DNA from: Methanococcoides methylutens MM1 | GTDB taxonomy: Archaea; Halobacteriota; Methanosarcinia; Methanosarcinales; Methanosarcinaceae | Assembly: GCF_000970325.1 (NCBI RefSeq) | Contig: NZ_CP009518.1 | Coordinates: 1,488,001-1,552,000 of the forward strand | Reading direction: 5' to 3' | Length of the DNA: 64,000 nt | Part shown: positions 28,260 through 38,026 of the stretch, piece by piece | How the letters are laid out: every line of letters begins with the position of its first letter | Numbering within the stretch: position 1 is the first letter of the stretch | Notes under the pieces: model-generated | What the model saw: only the letters and a program-made list of their open reading frames with translations | Database searches by the model: none | What the model was told of the DNA's origin: nothing | Position numbers and translations under genes: made by a program

Positions 28260-29228
28260 ATGAAAATAATTGAGGAGATAAATAAAGATACAGAAAAGAA
28301 CGCCTCTAAGATCAGGACTTTCATTAAAGACTGTGTGAAGGACTTTAAGAAAAGGGGAGTTGTGGTCGGAGTTTCAGGAGGTATCGATTCTGCAGTCATA
28401 CTCACACTGGCTGTTCAGACACTGGGTAAGGAGAATGTTTACGGATTACTGCTTCCTGAAGAAGAATCAGCTTCAGCCAGCAAAGAACTCGGAGCAAGAC
28501 TTTGTGACACATTGGGTGTTTCTTATGAAGAGGTCCCCATTACCCCTATCCTAGAAGCACTTGACATATACGGGAAAAAGGAGCAGATAATAAAGAGAAC
28601 CTGCCCGGAATATAATCCGGATATTCACAAGACGTCACTTGTCCTGCCAAGTCTCTTAGAAGATAATATGATTACAATCCCATCCATCAGACTTGTGAAA
28701 GACGGTGAAATCGTTTCAAAGAATCGGTTGAAAGCAAAGGACTATCTCGAACTCATAGGGATCCAGAACGTGAAACAGAGATCAAGAATGTTGGTCCAAT
28801 ATATGTACGCTGAAAAGAACAATTATCTTGTATGCGGTACCACTAATAAGACCGAATACTTCCTTGGCCAATTCGTTAAATATGGTGATGGTGGAGTGGA
28901 TATCGAACCTCTTTCAGACTGTTATAAAACCCAGGTCTACGCACTGGCAGAGCTGCTAGATGTCGATAAAGAAATAATAGATAGACCTCCAAGTGCAGAT
29001 ACATGGAGCAGCTACACATCTGATGAGGACTTCTTCTGGCGTATGCCAATTCATATCATGGACCAACTATTGTATTCTCAGGAACATGAACTACCTGTGG
29101 ATGTGATTAAAGAGAATACAGAACTACCTGAGGAAACAATAAACAAAGCAAAAAGAGGCATTGAAAAAATAAGGGATGCATCCAAATATATCACATCGAA
29201 CCCTCCGATATGCTATCTTGAAAAATGA
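28260..29228 (+). CDS. NAD-synthase-like ammonia-dependent ATP pyrophosphatase
   Basis: 322 residues. The loop GVSGGIDSAV is near residue 38. NadE signatures follow: GTTNKTEYFLGQFVKYGDGG near 198 and RPPSADTW near 238. It is about 50-70 residues longer than ordinary NadE, with extra sequence near residues 95-160. It may be the cell's NAD synthase, but its position between a sugar-amidotransferase-like enzyme and FabG suggests an amide-forming enzyme recruited to the pathway. There is no glutaminase domain, so it would use free ammonia. 30 nt after the previous gene. Confidence 0.85.
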   Translation: MKIIEEINKDTEKNASKIRTFIKDCVKDFKKRGVVVGVSGGIDSAVILTLAVQTLGKENVYGLLLPEEESASASKELGARLCDTLGVSYEEVPITPILEALDIYGKKEQIIKRTCPEYNPDIHKTSLVLPSLLEDNMITIPSIRLVKDGEIVSKNRLKAKDYLELIGIQNVKQRSRMLVQYMYAEKNNYLVCGTTNKTEYFLGQFVKYGDGGVDIEPLSDCYKTQVYALAELLDVDKEIIDRPPSADTWSSYTSDEDFFWRMPIHIMDQLLYSQEHELPVDVIKENTELPEETINKAKRGIEKIRDASKYITSNPPICYLEK

Positions 29229-29300
29229 ATACTGAAACAGAGGTAAAATCCATCAGATATTATTATTTTGACCTGCTTTTTCGATGAAAGGAACACATAC

Positions 29301-30041
29301 ATGCTCAAAGACAAAGTAATACTGATCACGGGAGCCAGCCGGGGAATTGGAAGAGCTACAGCATTATTAGCAGCAGAGAACCATGCAACTGTGATCATCA
29401 ACTACAACGAAAGTAAAAATGGAGCTACTGATCTTGTAGATGAAATTACAGAGAAAGGTTATAAGGCGACCATGGTAAAAGCTGATGTATCTGTTGAGGG
29501 CGAAGTAAAGGAGATGTTCGACCTCATCAAAAACCAATACAATAAACTCGACATACTTGTCAATAATGCCGGAATAATGCAAAACAATCTTTTGATGATG
29601 ACAAGTACAGAGTCCTTTGATCATATGATTGATGTGAATCTGAAAGGAACTTTCCTATGCACCCGATATGCTTCGAACATAATGAGAAAGCAACGATCTG
29701 GAAAGATCATTAACCTCTCATCTATAATAGGACTGAATGGAAATGCCGGTCAAACCGCATACTCGGCCAGCAAAGCAGGAGTGGTAGGGTTCACTAAATC
29801 TGCAGCAAAAGAACTTGGAAGATATGGAGTTACTGTAAATGCCATTGCACCAGGGTTCATTGAAACTGACCTGACAAGAGATGTGAAAGAAGAAATTCGT
29901 GAAAAACTTATAGCTAATATCGCTCTTGGTCGAAGTGGCAGACCGGAAGACGTTGCAAAAGTTGTTCTATTTTTAAGTTCAGAGCTTGGGAATTATGTAA
30001 GCGGCCAGGTTATATCTGTTGATGGGTGCCAGGTTATCTGA
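29301..30041 (+). CDS. FabG-like 3-oxoacyl-ACP reductase (SDR family)
   Basis: Classical short-chain dehydrogenase: cofactor loop TGASRGIGRA, NNAG near residue 90, catalytic Ser-Tyr-Lys in SSIIGLNG...YSASKAG near 140-160, and C-terminal SGQVISVDGC. ATG 29301 is chosen over 29268 because GAAAGGAA precedes it and the protein then starts at the first beta strand. In this cluster it most likely reduces a beta-keto group on the ACP-bound chain. Last gene of the cluster; convergent with mdh. Confidence 0.9.
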   Translation: MLKDKVILITGASRGIGRATALLAAENHATVIINYNESKNGATDLVDEITEKGYKATMVKADVSVEGEVKEMFDLIKNQYNKLDILVNNAGIMQNNLLMMTSTESFDHMIDVNLKGTFLCTRYASNIMRKQRSGKIINLSSIIGLNGNAGQTAYSASKAGVVGFTKSAAKELGRYGVTVNAIAPGFIETDLTRDVKEEIREKLIANIALGRSGRPEDVAKVVLFLSSELGNYVSGQVISVDGCQVI

Positions 30042-30126
30042 ATAAACCACAAAATAAAGATTAAGTTGAAACTACAAAAAACAGAATGATATATACAGAG
30101 ATGAAATCAATCCGGTCTTATATATA

Positions 30127-31050
30127 TCACAGCTGCAATTTCAATATGCTTTTACGTATATGATCAGCAGATATCGAAAATGCCTCTTTCTGACTTTCCG
30201 TCAGTTCAAGCTCGATAACCTTTTCTATGCCATTTTTACCTAAAATTACAGGTACTCCCAGATACAAACCTTCCTCATCATATTCACCCTGCAAATAAGA
30301 GGATGCTGGAATTACTCGTTTTTGGTCATTAACTATGGATTCCACCATCGATCCGATGGCTGCTGCAGGAGCAAAGAAGGAACTACCTGTCTTGAGGTAG
30401 TTGACAATTTCAGTTCCTGCATTGACAGTTCGGTTTACAAGCCTCTCTATCGTATCTTCAGGAAGCAGTTCAGGTAATGGCACTCCTGATACTGTAGTAT
30501 ATTGTGGCAATGCGACCATGGAGTCACCGTGCCCACCAAGTACCAACGCAGAAACATCCTTTGTAGAAATTCCAAGTTCCATAGCAATGAAAGCTGCAAA
30601 CCTACTCGAATCAAGCATCCCGCTCATTCCAAATACCCTATTTGTATCAAATCCGGTACATTTCTGTGCAGCATACGTCATGATGTCAAGTGGATTAGTT
30701 ACAGTGATAACTATAGCATCTGGTGCATATAGTAAGATCTTTTCAGAAACCTCTTTTATGATATTTGCATTGACCTTCATCAAATCATCACGTACCATTC
30801 CTTTTTTACGTGCAACTCCTGCGGCAATGACCACAATATCAGAACCTTCAATATCAGAGTAATCACTGGTACCCAGTATCTCAACATCATAGCCGAGAAC
30901 GGGGGCAGCCTCAATGATATCAAGTGCCTTCCCTTTAGCCACACCCTCAGTAGCATCGGTCATGACAATATTTCCAATTTCAAGCTCTGCGATACGTTGA
31001 ACAGTAGCGCAACCAACGTTACCTGATCCTATGACTGCAATTTTTTTCAT
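30127..31050 (-). CDS. mdh: Malate dehydrogenase
   Basis: 307 residues, LDH/MDH family. The Rossmann loop IGSGNVG is at residues 6-12, and the cofactor Asp in MTDATEG near 31 points to NAD(H). GVARKKGMVRDDL near 78 carries the substrate Arg pair, VTNPLD near 116 follows, and the catalytic His lies in GGHGDSM near 168. It interconverts malate and oxaloacetate in the partial TCA route. Convergent with FabG; divergent from the M42 peptidase, with both promoters in 31051-31192. Confidence 0.92.
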   Translation of the reverse strand: MKKIAVIGSGNVGCATVQRIAELEIGNIVMTDATEGVAKGKALDIIEAAPVLGYDVEILGTSDYSDIEGSDIVVIAAGVARKKGMVRDDLMKVNANIIKEVSEKILLYAPDAIVITVTNPLDIMTYAAQKCTGFDTNRVFGMSGMLDSSRFAAFIAMELGISTKDVSALVLGGHGDSMVALPQYTTVSGVPLPELLPEDTIERLVNRTVNAGTEIVNYLKTGSSFFAPAAAIGSMVESIVNDQKRVIPASSYLQGEYDEEGLYLGVPVILGKNGIEKVIELELTESQKEAFSISADHIRKSILKLQL

Positions 31051-31192
31051 ATCTGTAACACCCCCGAATAGACAGATATAGCAAATAGTTAAGCTATAAT
31101 CTAAGATTGATACTCAAAAGTAATATATTTTTCTTGGTAACCCCTTACTCAAACATTTATATCCTCAAAGACCAATCTACCACCGATCAGCT

Positions 31193-32245
31193 ATGGAACT
31201 AGAGAAGCTACTTGAAAAGTTATCCAACGCACACGGCATATCCGGATATGAAAACACTATCAAGGATATCATGGAAGAAGAGATCAAACCATATGTAGAT
31301 GAGGCAAGGACAGACAAGATGGGAAATCTCATCACCACAAAGAAAGGTGAAGGTCCTGCCATTATGCTGGCAGCACACATGGACGAGATTGGACTTATGG
31401 TCCAGTACATCGACGACAATGGATTCCTTCGTTTTGTGAAAATAGGAGGATGGTTCGACCAGACACTTCACAGCCAGAGAGTGGTCGTTCACGGAAGCAA
31501 CGGTCCTATTACAGGCGTCATCGGTTCAAAACCACCTCATGTCATGAAGGATGAAGACAGGAAACTACCCGTAAAGGCAGAAGATATGTTCGTCGATATC
31601 GGTGCGAAGGACAAGGAGGACGCCATCAACATGGGAGTTGATGTAGGAACCGCAATCTCCATTGACAGGGATTACGTACCTCTTGCAAACGGCCTTGTCA
31701 CATGTAAGGCATTCGATAACCGTGCAGGCGTTGCAATGCTCATTGATGCAATGAAACAGCTCTCTGAAACCGATGTAAAGGCAACTGTCCATGCTGTGGG
31801 AACCGTGCAGGAAGAAGTAGGTCTTAAAGGTGCACGCACATCCGCATTTGGACTGAACCCTGATGTTGCCATTGCAGTTGATGTTACATTCCCCGGAGAT
31901 CATCCGGGTATTGACAAAAAGGATTCTGCATTGGAAATGGGAAAAGGTGCAGTTATCACTGTCGTGGATGCATCCGGAAGAGGGCTTATCGCAGATAGGA
32001 ATGTCGTGAAATGGCTTAAGGAGACCGCTGAGGAGAATGACATCCCATACCAGCTCAATGTAGGCGGTGGCGGTACAACAGATGCTACTGCAATTCACCT
32101 CACCCGAGAAGGTATTCCTTCAAGCACCATCAGCGTACCTACAAGATACATCCACTCCCCTGTTGAAGTTCTGTCCCTGGAAGACCTTCAGGCATGTGCA
32201 GACCTTATCGCAAAGGCAGTGCTCAATATAGAAAAGTACTTCTAA
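31193..32245 (+). CDS. M42 family metallo-aminopeptidase
   Basis: 350 residues of the FrvX/TET-like peptidase family. The metal ligands are in AAHMDEIGLM near residue 62, FDNRAG near 178 and VQEEVGLKGA near 210, and GGGTTDA near 285 plus RYIHSP near 310 complete the site. Such enzymes form large tetrahedral particles that trim peptides in the cytosol. Some homologues are misnamed endoglucanase. TTTATAT near 31156 lies about 36 nt before ATG, so the leader is very short. A hairpin terminator follows. Confidence 0.92.
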   Translation: MELEKLLEKLSNAHGISGYENTIKDIMEEEIKPYVDEARTDKMGNLITTKKGEGPAIMLAAHMDEIGLMVQYIDDNGFLRFVKIGGWFDQTLHSQRVVVHGSNGPITGVIGSKPPHVMKDEDRKLPVKAEDMFVDIGAKDKEDAINMGVDVGTAISIDRDYVPLANGLVTCKAFDNRAGVAMLIDAMKQLSETDVKATVHAVGTVQEEVGLKGARTSAFGLNPDVAIAVDVTFPGDHPGIDKKDSALEMGKGAVITVVDASGRGLIADRNVVKWLKETAEENDIPYQLNVGGGGTTDATAIHLTREGIPSSTISVPTRYIHSPVEVLSLEDLQACADLIAKAVLNIEKYF

Positions 32246-32254
32246 TCTGCTTCT

Positions 32255-32281
32255 GATGCCTCTATGGCATCTCTTTTTTTA
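32255..32281 (+). terminator. Terminator of the M42 peptidase gene
   Basis: GATGCC (32255-32260) pairs with GGCATC (32266-32271) around TCTAT, then a T-run to 32281. Confidence 0.75.
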
Positions 32282-32571
32282 TTGTTGTGACTTAACATTA
32301 TAAATCCACGTCAAGAAACCAGATCCTGTCCAGGAATTATGTTTATGAAAGGATCACTGAAAATTATTATGCAAATAAGCCGTTAAATCCACACCAAAAG
32401 TACTAAAACCAATAGAAGTATTATTTTGGCTGTGATAGTCAGCGACATGCATCTATAAATAACATCCTGATTATTAGTGATAAATTCAGAGATTACTTAT
32501 AGAACAGAGAAAAGACGTCGCTGAAATAAAAAAACAACTGAGGGATTACATTATTCGAAAATATCCGGTTT
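32282..32571 (+). promoter_or_regulatory. Leader and promoter region of the branched-chain operon
   Basis: About 290 nt without a gene. CTATAAATA near 32453-32461 is a good TATA box and would give a leader of roughly 80 nt. The leader contains GACGTC and an AAA-rich stretch but no obvious attenuator hairpin or Shine-Dalgarno site for the TTG at 32572. Confidence 0.5.
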
Positions 32572-34029
32572 TTGGACACAACTTTACGAGACGGTGAACA
32601 GACACCTGGTGTCGCACTGAAAACAGAAGAGAAAGTCTGGATCGCACGCAAGCTCGACGATCTGGGAGTAGACATCATCGAAGCAGGTTCTGCAATTACT
32701 TCAGAGGGCGAGCGCGAAGCAATTCGTGCTGTGACAGCTGAAGGTCTGGACGCAGAGATCTGCAGCTACTGCCGCATTATGCAGCAGGATGTGGACTACG
32801 CCTTAGAATGTGATGTGGATTCAATTCACCTCGTGGCACCTGTATCAGACCTTCATATTAATGTGAAGCTCAAGAAAGACAGAGAAGCATTAAAGGAAAT
32901 GGCATTAAATGCCACCGAATATGCGAAGGACCATGGCCTAATAGTGGAGCTTAGCGGAGAGGATGCATCAAGAGCAGATCTGGATTTCTTAACGGACCTG
33001 TACAAGGCAGGTGTGGAAGTAGGTGCTGACAGGGTATGTTTCTGTGACACTGTGGGATTGCTTGTTCCAGAAAAGACGACCGAGATATTCAAAGAACTTT
33101 CATCAGCTATCGACGTACCGGTAGCCATCCACTGCCATAATGACTTCGGCATGGCGGTCTCTAACACCATCGCTGCGCTGAACGGTGGTGCAAAAGAAGC
33201 ACACATGACCATCAATGGCATCGGAGAAAGGGCAGGAAATACTGCGCTTGAAGAAGTAGTGATGGTACTTGAGTGGCTCTACAAATACAACACCGGAATC
33301 AAGACCGATGAGCTTTACAAGACCTCAAGACTTGTCAGCCGCCTGACAGGACTGGCTGTAGCATCGAACAAGCCTCTTGTCGGTGGAAATGCATTCACCC
33401 ACGAGGCAGGTATCCATGTGCATGGATTACTGGCAGATACATCCACATATGAACCGATAACTCCTGAAAGCATCGGACGTGAAAGGCAGATCGTGCTTGG
33501 AAAGCATGCAGGCAAGAGCTCAGTGACACTTGCATTAAAGGAACTTGGACTTGATGTGGATGAATCTCAGCTCAATGAGATCGTGGGTCGTGTCAAAGAG
33601 TTAGGTGACCACGGCAAACGTGTCACAGATGCAGACCTCCAGACAATCGCTGAAGCTGTGCTTGATATCTACCGCGAATCAAAGGTCAAGCTCGAGGAGT
33701 TCACTGTTGTCTCAGGTAACAAGGCAATACCAACCGCTTCCGTGAGGCTTACCGTTGACGGAAAGGAGATCGTGGAAGCAGGTATTGGAGACGGACCTGT
33801 GGATGCAACCTTCGAGGGAATTCGCAAAGCCATATCCGGATTTGCTGACATCCAGCTTGAAGAATATCATGTGGATGCCATCACCGGTGGTACCGATGCG
33901 CTTGTAGAAGTACTGGTCAAACTTTCCAGGGAAGGAAAGATGGTCACTTCAAGAGGTGCGCGTACAGATATAATCCTGGCATCTGTAGAAGCGATCATAA
34001 ACGGAATCAACCAGCTGATACAGGACTGA
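32572..34029 (+). CDS. leuA: 2-isopropylmalate synthase or (R)-citramalate synthase
   Basis: A DRE-TIM acyltransferase with C-terminal LeuA allosteric domain. The catalytic loop LDTTLRDGEQTPG is at the very start of the frame, with HCHNDFGMA near residue 188 and GIGERAGN near 217. It condenses acetyl-CoA with 2-ketoisovalerate (LeuA) or pyruvate (CimA); sequence alone does not decide, and either fits an operon with ilvBNC. The start is odd: TTG 32572 lies inside a conserved beta strand. The frame is open back to 32542 and encodes ENIRF before LDTT, so a rare start such as ATT 32545 is plausible. Confidence 0.85.
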   Translation: MDTTLRDGEQTPGVALKTEEKVWIARKLDDLGVDIIEAGSAITSEGEREAIRAVTAEGLDAEICSYCRIMQQDVDYALECDVDSIHLVAPVSDLHINVKLKKDREALKEMALNATEYAKDHGLIVELSGEDASRADLDFLTDLYKAGVEVGADRVCFCDTVGLLVPEKTTEIFKELSSAIDVPVAIHCHNDFGMAVSNTIAALNGGAKEAHMTINGIGERAGNTALEEVVMVLEWLYKYNTGIKTDELYKTSRLVSRLTGLAVASNKPLVGGNAFTHEAGIHVHGLLADTSTYEPITPESIGRERQIVLGKHAGKSSVTLALKELGLDVDESQLNEIVGRVKELGDHGKRVTDADLQTIAEAVLDIYRESKVKLEEFTVVSGNKAIPTASVRLTVDGKEIVEAGIGDGPVDATFEGIRKAISGFADIQLEEYHVDAITGGTDALVEVLVKLSREGKMVTSRGARTDIILASVEAIINGINQLIQD

Positions 34030-34136
34030 ACATCCATATACAGGATATAACAGCCGAACAAACTGAAAAACAAATGTTTGAACACATATTGATAAATTGA
34101 TAATATCTTACCGATCAACTAAAAGGAAAAGATAGC

Positions 34137-35828
34137 ATGACCGGAAAACCAGAAAGAATGACAGGCGCAAGAGCATTCGTCGAGTGCCTGTACAGGGAAA
34201 ATGTCGAAGTTCTATTCGGATACCCGGGCGGCGTGCTGCTCCCTATCTATGATGAACTCTATGATGCACACCTGCACCATCTACTCGTCAGGCACGAGCA
34301 GGCAGCAGTCCATGCAGCCGAAGGATACGCAAGGGCTACAGGAAAGGTAGGCGTCTGCCTGGCAACATCAGGTCCAGGAGCAACAAACCTTGTCACCGGT
34401 ATCGCAAACGCATACATGGATTCAATTCCACTCGTAGCATTTACAGGACAGGTACCAAGCTCAATGTTAGGTAACGATGCTTTCCAGGAAGCTAACATCA
34501 CAGGCATCACGATGCCTATCACAAAACACAACTATCTCGTACAGGATGCAAAAGACCTGCCAAGGATAATCAAAGAGGCTTTCCATATCGCCTCCACAGG
34601 CAGGCCGGGTCCTGTTCTTATTGATATGCCAAAGGATGTCACAACCGATGAGATCGATTTTGTATATCCTGACAAGGTCGAGCTTCGCGGCTACAAGCCA
34701 ACATACAAAGGCAACAGCCAGCAGATCAAAAGAGCTGCATCAGCCATCGCAAAATCAAAAAGACCTGTTATCTACGCAGGTGGTGGCGTAATCGGTTCAG
34801 ATGCAAGCAAGGAACTGCTTTCCTTTGCAGAAAAGATCAGGGCACCTGTCACAACAACACTGACCGGCATAGGCGGTTTCCCCAACGACAATGAACTTTA
34901 CCTAGGGATGCCCGGAATGCACGGTACAAAGTATGCAAACTATGCGATACAGGAATCAGACCTCCTGATCGCTGTAGGTGCACGTTTTGACGACAGGGTC
35001 ACAGGAAAGCTCAAGTCATTTGCACCAAATGCAAAGATAATTCACATTGATATCGATCCTGCAGAGATCTCAAAGAACATCACTGTGGACATACCCATCG
35101 TTGGAGATGCTAAAAACATCCTCAAGTCACTCCTCCCACATGTTAGCGAATGTGACACAAAGGAATGGCTTGACAAGATCGCCATATGGAAACGCGACTT
35201 CCCACTTCATTATATCAACCGGGAAGATGCCATCAAGCCACAGTATATCATCGAGCAGATCAACGAGGCATGTCCTGATGCCATCATTGTAACAGAGGTC
35301 GGACAACACCAGATGTGGGCAGCCCAGTACTTCAAGTACAAGGAGCCACGCACATTCATAACCTCTGGCGGACTGGGAACCATGGGATACGGATTCCCCG
35401 CAGCTATCGGTGCAAAGCTCGGAAGGCCTGACAAGGTCGTCTTCGACGTTTCCGGTGACGGATCTTTCCAGATGAACTCACAGGAAATGGCAACCATCGT
35501 GCAGAACGATATCCCGATCATCATCGCACTGTTCAACAACGGCTATCTTGGAATGGTCAGGCAGTGGCAGGCATTGTTCTTTGAACACCGCTATTCACAC
35601 ACCACAATCGAGGACAGCGTTGACTTCGTCAAACTGGCAGAGGCCTACGGCGCTCTTGGAATTCGTGTTGAGAAGCCATCAGATGTCAGACCTGCAATTG
35701 AAAAGGCTATTGAAGCGAACAGGCCTGTGATCCTTGACTTCATCGTCGAGAGGGAAGAGAACGTATCACCAATGGTACCGGCAGGCGCAGCGATCAACGA
35801 AATACTTGACCTGGAGAGGACACAATGA
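34137..35828 (+). CDS. ilvB: Acetolactate synthase large subunit
   Basis: 563 residues. [14 protein letters not shown] near residue 27, the ThDP Glu in [15 protein letters not shown] near 50, SGDGSFQMN near 440, and [12 protein letters not shown] near 467 with the pocket Trp intact. It condenses two pyruvates, or pyruvate plus 2-ketobutyrate, using ThDP, Mg and FAD. AAAGGAAAAG precedes ATG 34137. It overlaps ilvN by ATGA (35825-35828). Confidence 0.96.
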   Translation: MTGKPERMTGARAFVECLYRENVEVLFGYPGGVLLPIYDELYDAHLHHLLVRHEQAAVHAAEGYARATGKVGVCLATSGPGATNLVTGIANAYMDSIPLVAFTGQVPSSMLGNDAFQEANITGITMPITKHNYLVQDAKDLPRIIKEAFHIASTGRPGPVLIDMPKDVTTDEIDFVYPDKVELRGYKPTYKGNSQQIKRAASAIAKSKRPVIYAGGGVIGSDASKELLSFAEKIRAPVTTTLTGIGGFPNDNELYLGMPGMHGTKYANYAIQESDLLIAVGARFDDRVTGKLKSFAPNAKIIHIDIDPAEISKNITVDIPIVGDAKNILKSLLPHVSECDTKEWLDKIAIWKRDFPLHYINREDAIKPQYIIEQINEACPDAIIVTEVGQHQMWAAQYFKYKEPRTFITSGGLGTMGYGFPAAIGAKLGRPDKVVFDVSGDGSFQMNSQEMATIVQNDIPIIIALFNNGYLGMVRQWQALFFEHRYSHTTIEDSVDFVKLAEAYGALGIRVEKPSDVRPAIEKAIEANRPVILDFIVEREENVSPMVPAGAAINEILDLERTQ

Positions 35829-36310
35829 AACATACACTTGCAGTTCTGGTAGAGAACAAATATGGAGTACTGACAAGGGTTGCAGGGCTATTCTCACGTC
35901 GTGGATTCAATATTGACAGCCTTGCAGTGGGAATCACTGAAGACCCCACCATCTCAAGGATGACGATTGTTGTTCGCGGTGATGAACATGTGCTTGAGCA
36001 GGTCACAAAGCAGCTTAACAAGCTGATCGAAGTCATTCGTGTAACAGACCTTGGCGCTGATGAATCCGTTGAAAGAGAACTGGCACTAATAAAAGTGAAT
36101 ACCGATGCCAGTAACCGTGCTGAGATCATCCAGATAGTGGACATCTTCAGGGCAAGAATCATTGACGTTGCTTCAAAATCAGTTACCATTGAGGTCACAG
36201 GAGATGCTAATAAGATAAAGGCGATCCAGACATTGCTGAGACCTTTCGGCATCAAGGAAATGGCAAGGACCGGTAAGGTAGCACTTACAAGAGGTTCTAA
36301 AAGTTCATAA
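35825..36310 (+). CDS. ilvN: Acetolactate synthase regulatory subunit
   Basis: 161 residues. The N-terminal ACT domain [20 protein letters not shown] begins at residue 2, [12 protein letters not shown] follows, and the C-terminal ALS_ss domain ([18 protein letters not shown]) follows from about 95. It binds valine and activates IlvB. Translation is coupled through the 4-nt overlap. Confidence 0.95.
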   Translation: MKHTLAVLVENKYGVLTRVAGLFSRRGFNIDSLAVGITEDPTISRMTIVVRGDEHVLEQVTKQLNKLIEVIRVTDLGADESVERELALIKVNTDASNRAEIIQIVDIFRARIIDVASKSVTIEVTGDANKIKAIQTLLRPFGIKEMARTGKVALTRGSKSS

Positions 36311-36349
36311 TTGAATTAATCTGATCTATTAAAATACGGAGAAATAAAC

Positions 36350-37357
36350 ATGGTAGAAATGTTCTATGACAAAGACGCCGATCTTGGCGCACTTAAAGGT
36401 AAAACAGTAGCTGTAATGGGCTACGGTAGCCAGGGACACGCACAGGCACAGAACCTTCACGACTCAGGCCTTGATGTTGTCATCGGTCTCAGAGAAGGCA
36501 GCCGCCGCTGGGCACAGGCAGAGAACGATGGTCTTAAGGTAATGACAGTTGCAGATGCTGCAAAGGCTGCAGACGTCATCCAGATCCTCCTTCCTGATGA
36601 GATCCAGTCACAGGTTTACTATGCAGAGATCGAGCCAGGGCTTGAAGCAGGCAATGCACTTGTATTCTCCCACGGTTTCAACATCCACTACAACCAGATC
36701 GTACCATCAAAGGATGTAGACGTATATATGGTCGCACCAAAGAGCCCGGGACACCTTGTAAGAAGGACATACAATGAAGGCGCTGGCGTACCAGGTCTTA
36801 TCGCTGTCTACCAGGATGCAACAGGCAATGCCCGCAAGATGGCACTCGCACACGCAAAGGGTGTCGGTTGTACAAGAGCCGGTGTTATCGAGACAACCTT
36901 CCGTGAAGAAACCGAGACAGACCTGTTCGGTGAGCAGGTAGACCTCTGTGGTGGTGTCGCAAGCCTCATCAAGACATCCTTCGAAGTACTCGTTGAAGCA
37001 GGCTACCAGCCAGAGATGGCATACTTCGAGACACTCCACGAGCTCAAGCTCATCGTTGACCTCATCCACGAGGGCGGTCTTGAGAAGATGTGGTATTCAG
37101 TCTCCAACACAGCAGAATACGGTGGTCTCACAGTTGGCCCACAGGTCATCAACGAAGAGTCCCGTGAAGCAATGTACATTGCACTCGAGAGGATCCAGAA
37201 CGGTGAGTTCGCACGTGAGTTCGTCCTTGAAGGACAGACAAACCACGCTGTACTTACCTCCATGGAGCGCCTGGAGAACGAGCACCCTGTCGAGGTCGTT
37301 GGTAAGAAGCTCAGGGCAATGATGCCATGGCTCAACAGCGAGCTCAACGAAGAGTAA
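36350..37357 (+). CDS. ilvC: Ketol-acid reductoisomerase
   Basis: 335 residues, class I. The NADPH loop is [11 protein letters not shown] near residue 22, with GLREGSRRW next. The metal/substrate domain has [17 protein letters not shown] near 190 and the Glu-rich [14 protein letters not shown] near 228. It converts acetolactate to dihydroxyisovalerate. GGAGAAATAAAC precedes ATG 36350. Last gene of the operon before a strong hairpin. Confidence 0.97.
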   Translation: MVEMFYDKDADLGALKGKTVAVMGYGSQGHAQAQNLHDSGLDVVIGLREGSRRWAQAENDGLKVMTVADAAKAADVIQILLPDEIQSQVYYAEIEPGLEAGNALVFSHGFNIHYNQIVPSKDVDVYMVAPKSPGHLVRRTYNEGAGVPGLIAVYQDATGNARKMALAHAKGVGCTRAGVIETTFREETETDLFGEQVDLCGGVASLIKTSFEVLVEAGYQPEMAYFETLHELKLIVDLIHEGGLEKMWYSVSNTAEYGGLTVGPQVINEESREAMYIALERIQNGEFAREFVLEGQTNHAVLTSMERLENEHPVEVVGKKLRAMMPWLNSELNEE

Positions 37358-37381
37358 CCTAAAAATCGATCCTAAAATACA

Positions 37382-37420
37382 TTTTTCAGGACACATGTCC
37401 TGAAAAACCATTCTTTTTTT
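37382..37420 (+). terminator. Terminator of the ilv operon
   Basis: Near-perfect palindrome: TTTTTCAGGACA (37382-37393) with TGTCCTGAAAAA (37396-37407), then T7. Confidence 0.8.
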
Positions 37421-37437
37421 GATGATCCTGTGATAAC

Positions 37438-37971
37438 ATGTCAGCTACTATAGAGACCATATTTGCACGCAGAAGCATCAGGGAATACACAGAAGACCCT
37501 GTAAGCAACAATGACATCAACACCATCCTGGATTGTGGCAGGTGGGCACCGTCAGGCCTTAACAACCAGCCCTGGAAGTTCATCGTGATCCGTAACGAGG
37601 ACACCATCAATGAACTGGCAGACTGCACACATTACTCAAAGATAGTCCTGCAGGCAAACATCCTGATAGCAGTATATCTCGATCAGGAGACGATGTATCA
37701 CCACGACAAGGATGTACTTGCCATCGGTGCTTCCATACAGAACATGCTTCTGGCATGCGAGGACCTTGGACTTGGAGCGGTGTGGCTCGGAGAGATCCTC
37801 AAAAAGAGCGAACAGGTAAATGCCATTCTTGAAGTACCGGACAGTCTTGAGCTTATGGCAGTCCTTGCTATCGGCAAGCCGGTGAAAAGAGAACGCTCAT
37901 CAACAAGGAAAGCTCTCGAGGAGATCACATTCAACGAAAAGTATGGTGAAAAGTGGACAGGAGATAACTAA
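37438..37971 (+). CDS. Nitroreductase-family flavoprotein
   Basis: 177 residues. FARRSIREYTEDPV near residue 9 is the FMN-phosphate site, and APSGLNNQPWKFIV near 36 is the second family motif. GLGAVWLGEIL near 120 closes the fold. Such proteins bind FMN as dimers and reduce nitro groups, quinones or flavins; the physiological substrate is unknown. It starts 80 nt after ilvC beyond the terminator, so it probably has its own promoter. Confidence 0.88.
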   Translation: MSATIETIFARRSIREYTEDPVSNNDINTILDCGRWAPSGLNNQPWKFIVIRNEDTINELADCTHYSKIVLQANILIAVYLDQETMYHHDKDVLAIGASIQNMLLACEDLGLGAVWLGEILKKSEQVNAILEVPDSLELMAVLAIGKPVKRERSSTRKALEEITFNEKYGEKWTGDN

Positions 37972-38026
37972 ACCCTGCCATCTTTTTAAATTTTAAGTTT
38001 CAAGATTTGAAATTTAAATCTTAAAT

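Noticed and set aside
37382-37407. Palindrome as an operator for the nitroreductase gene
   Set aside because: The T7 run directly after it and its place after ilvC fit a terminator better.
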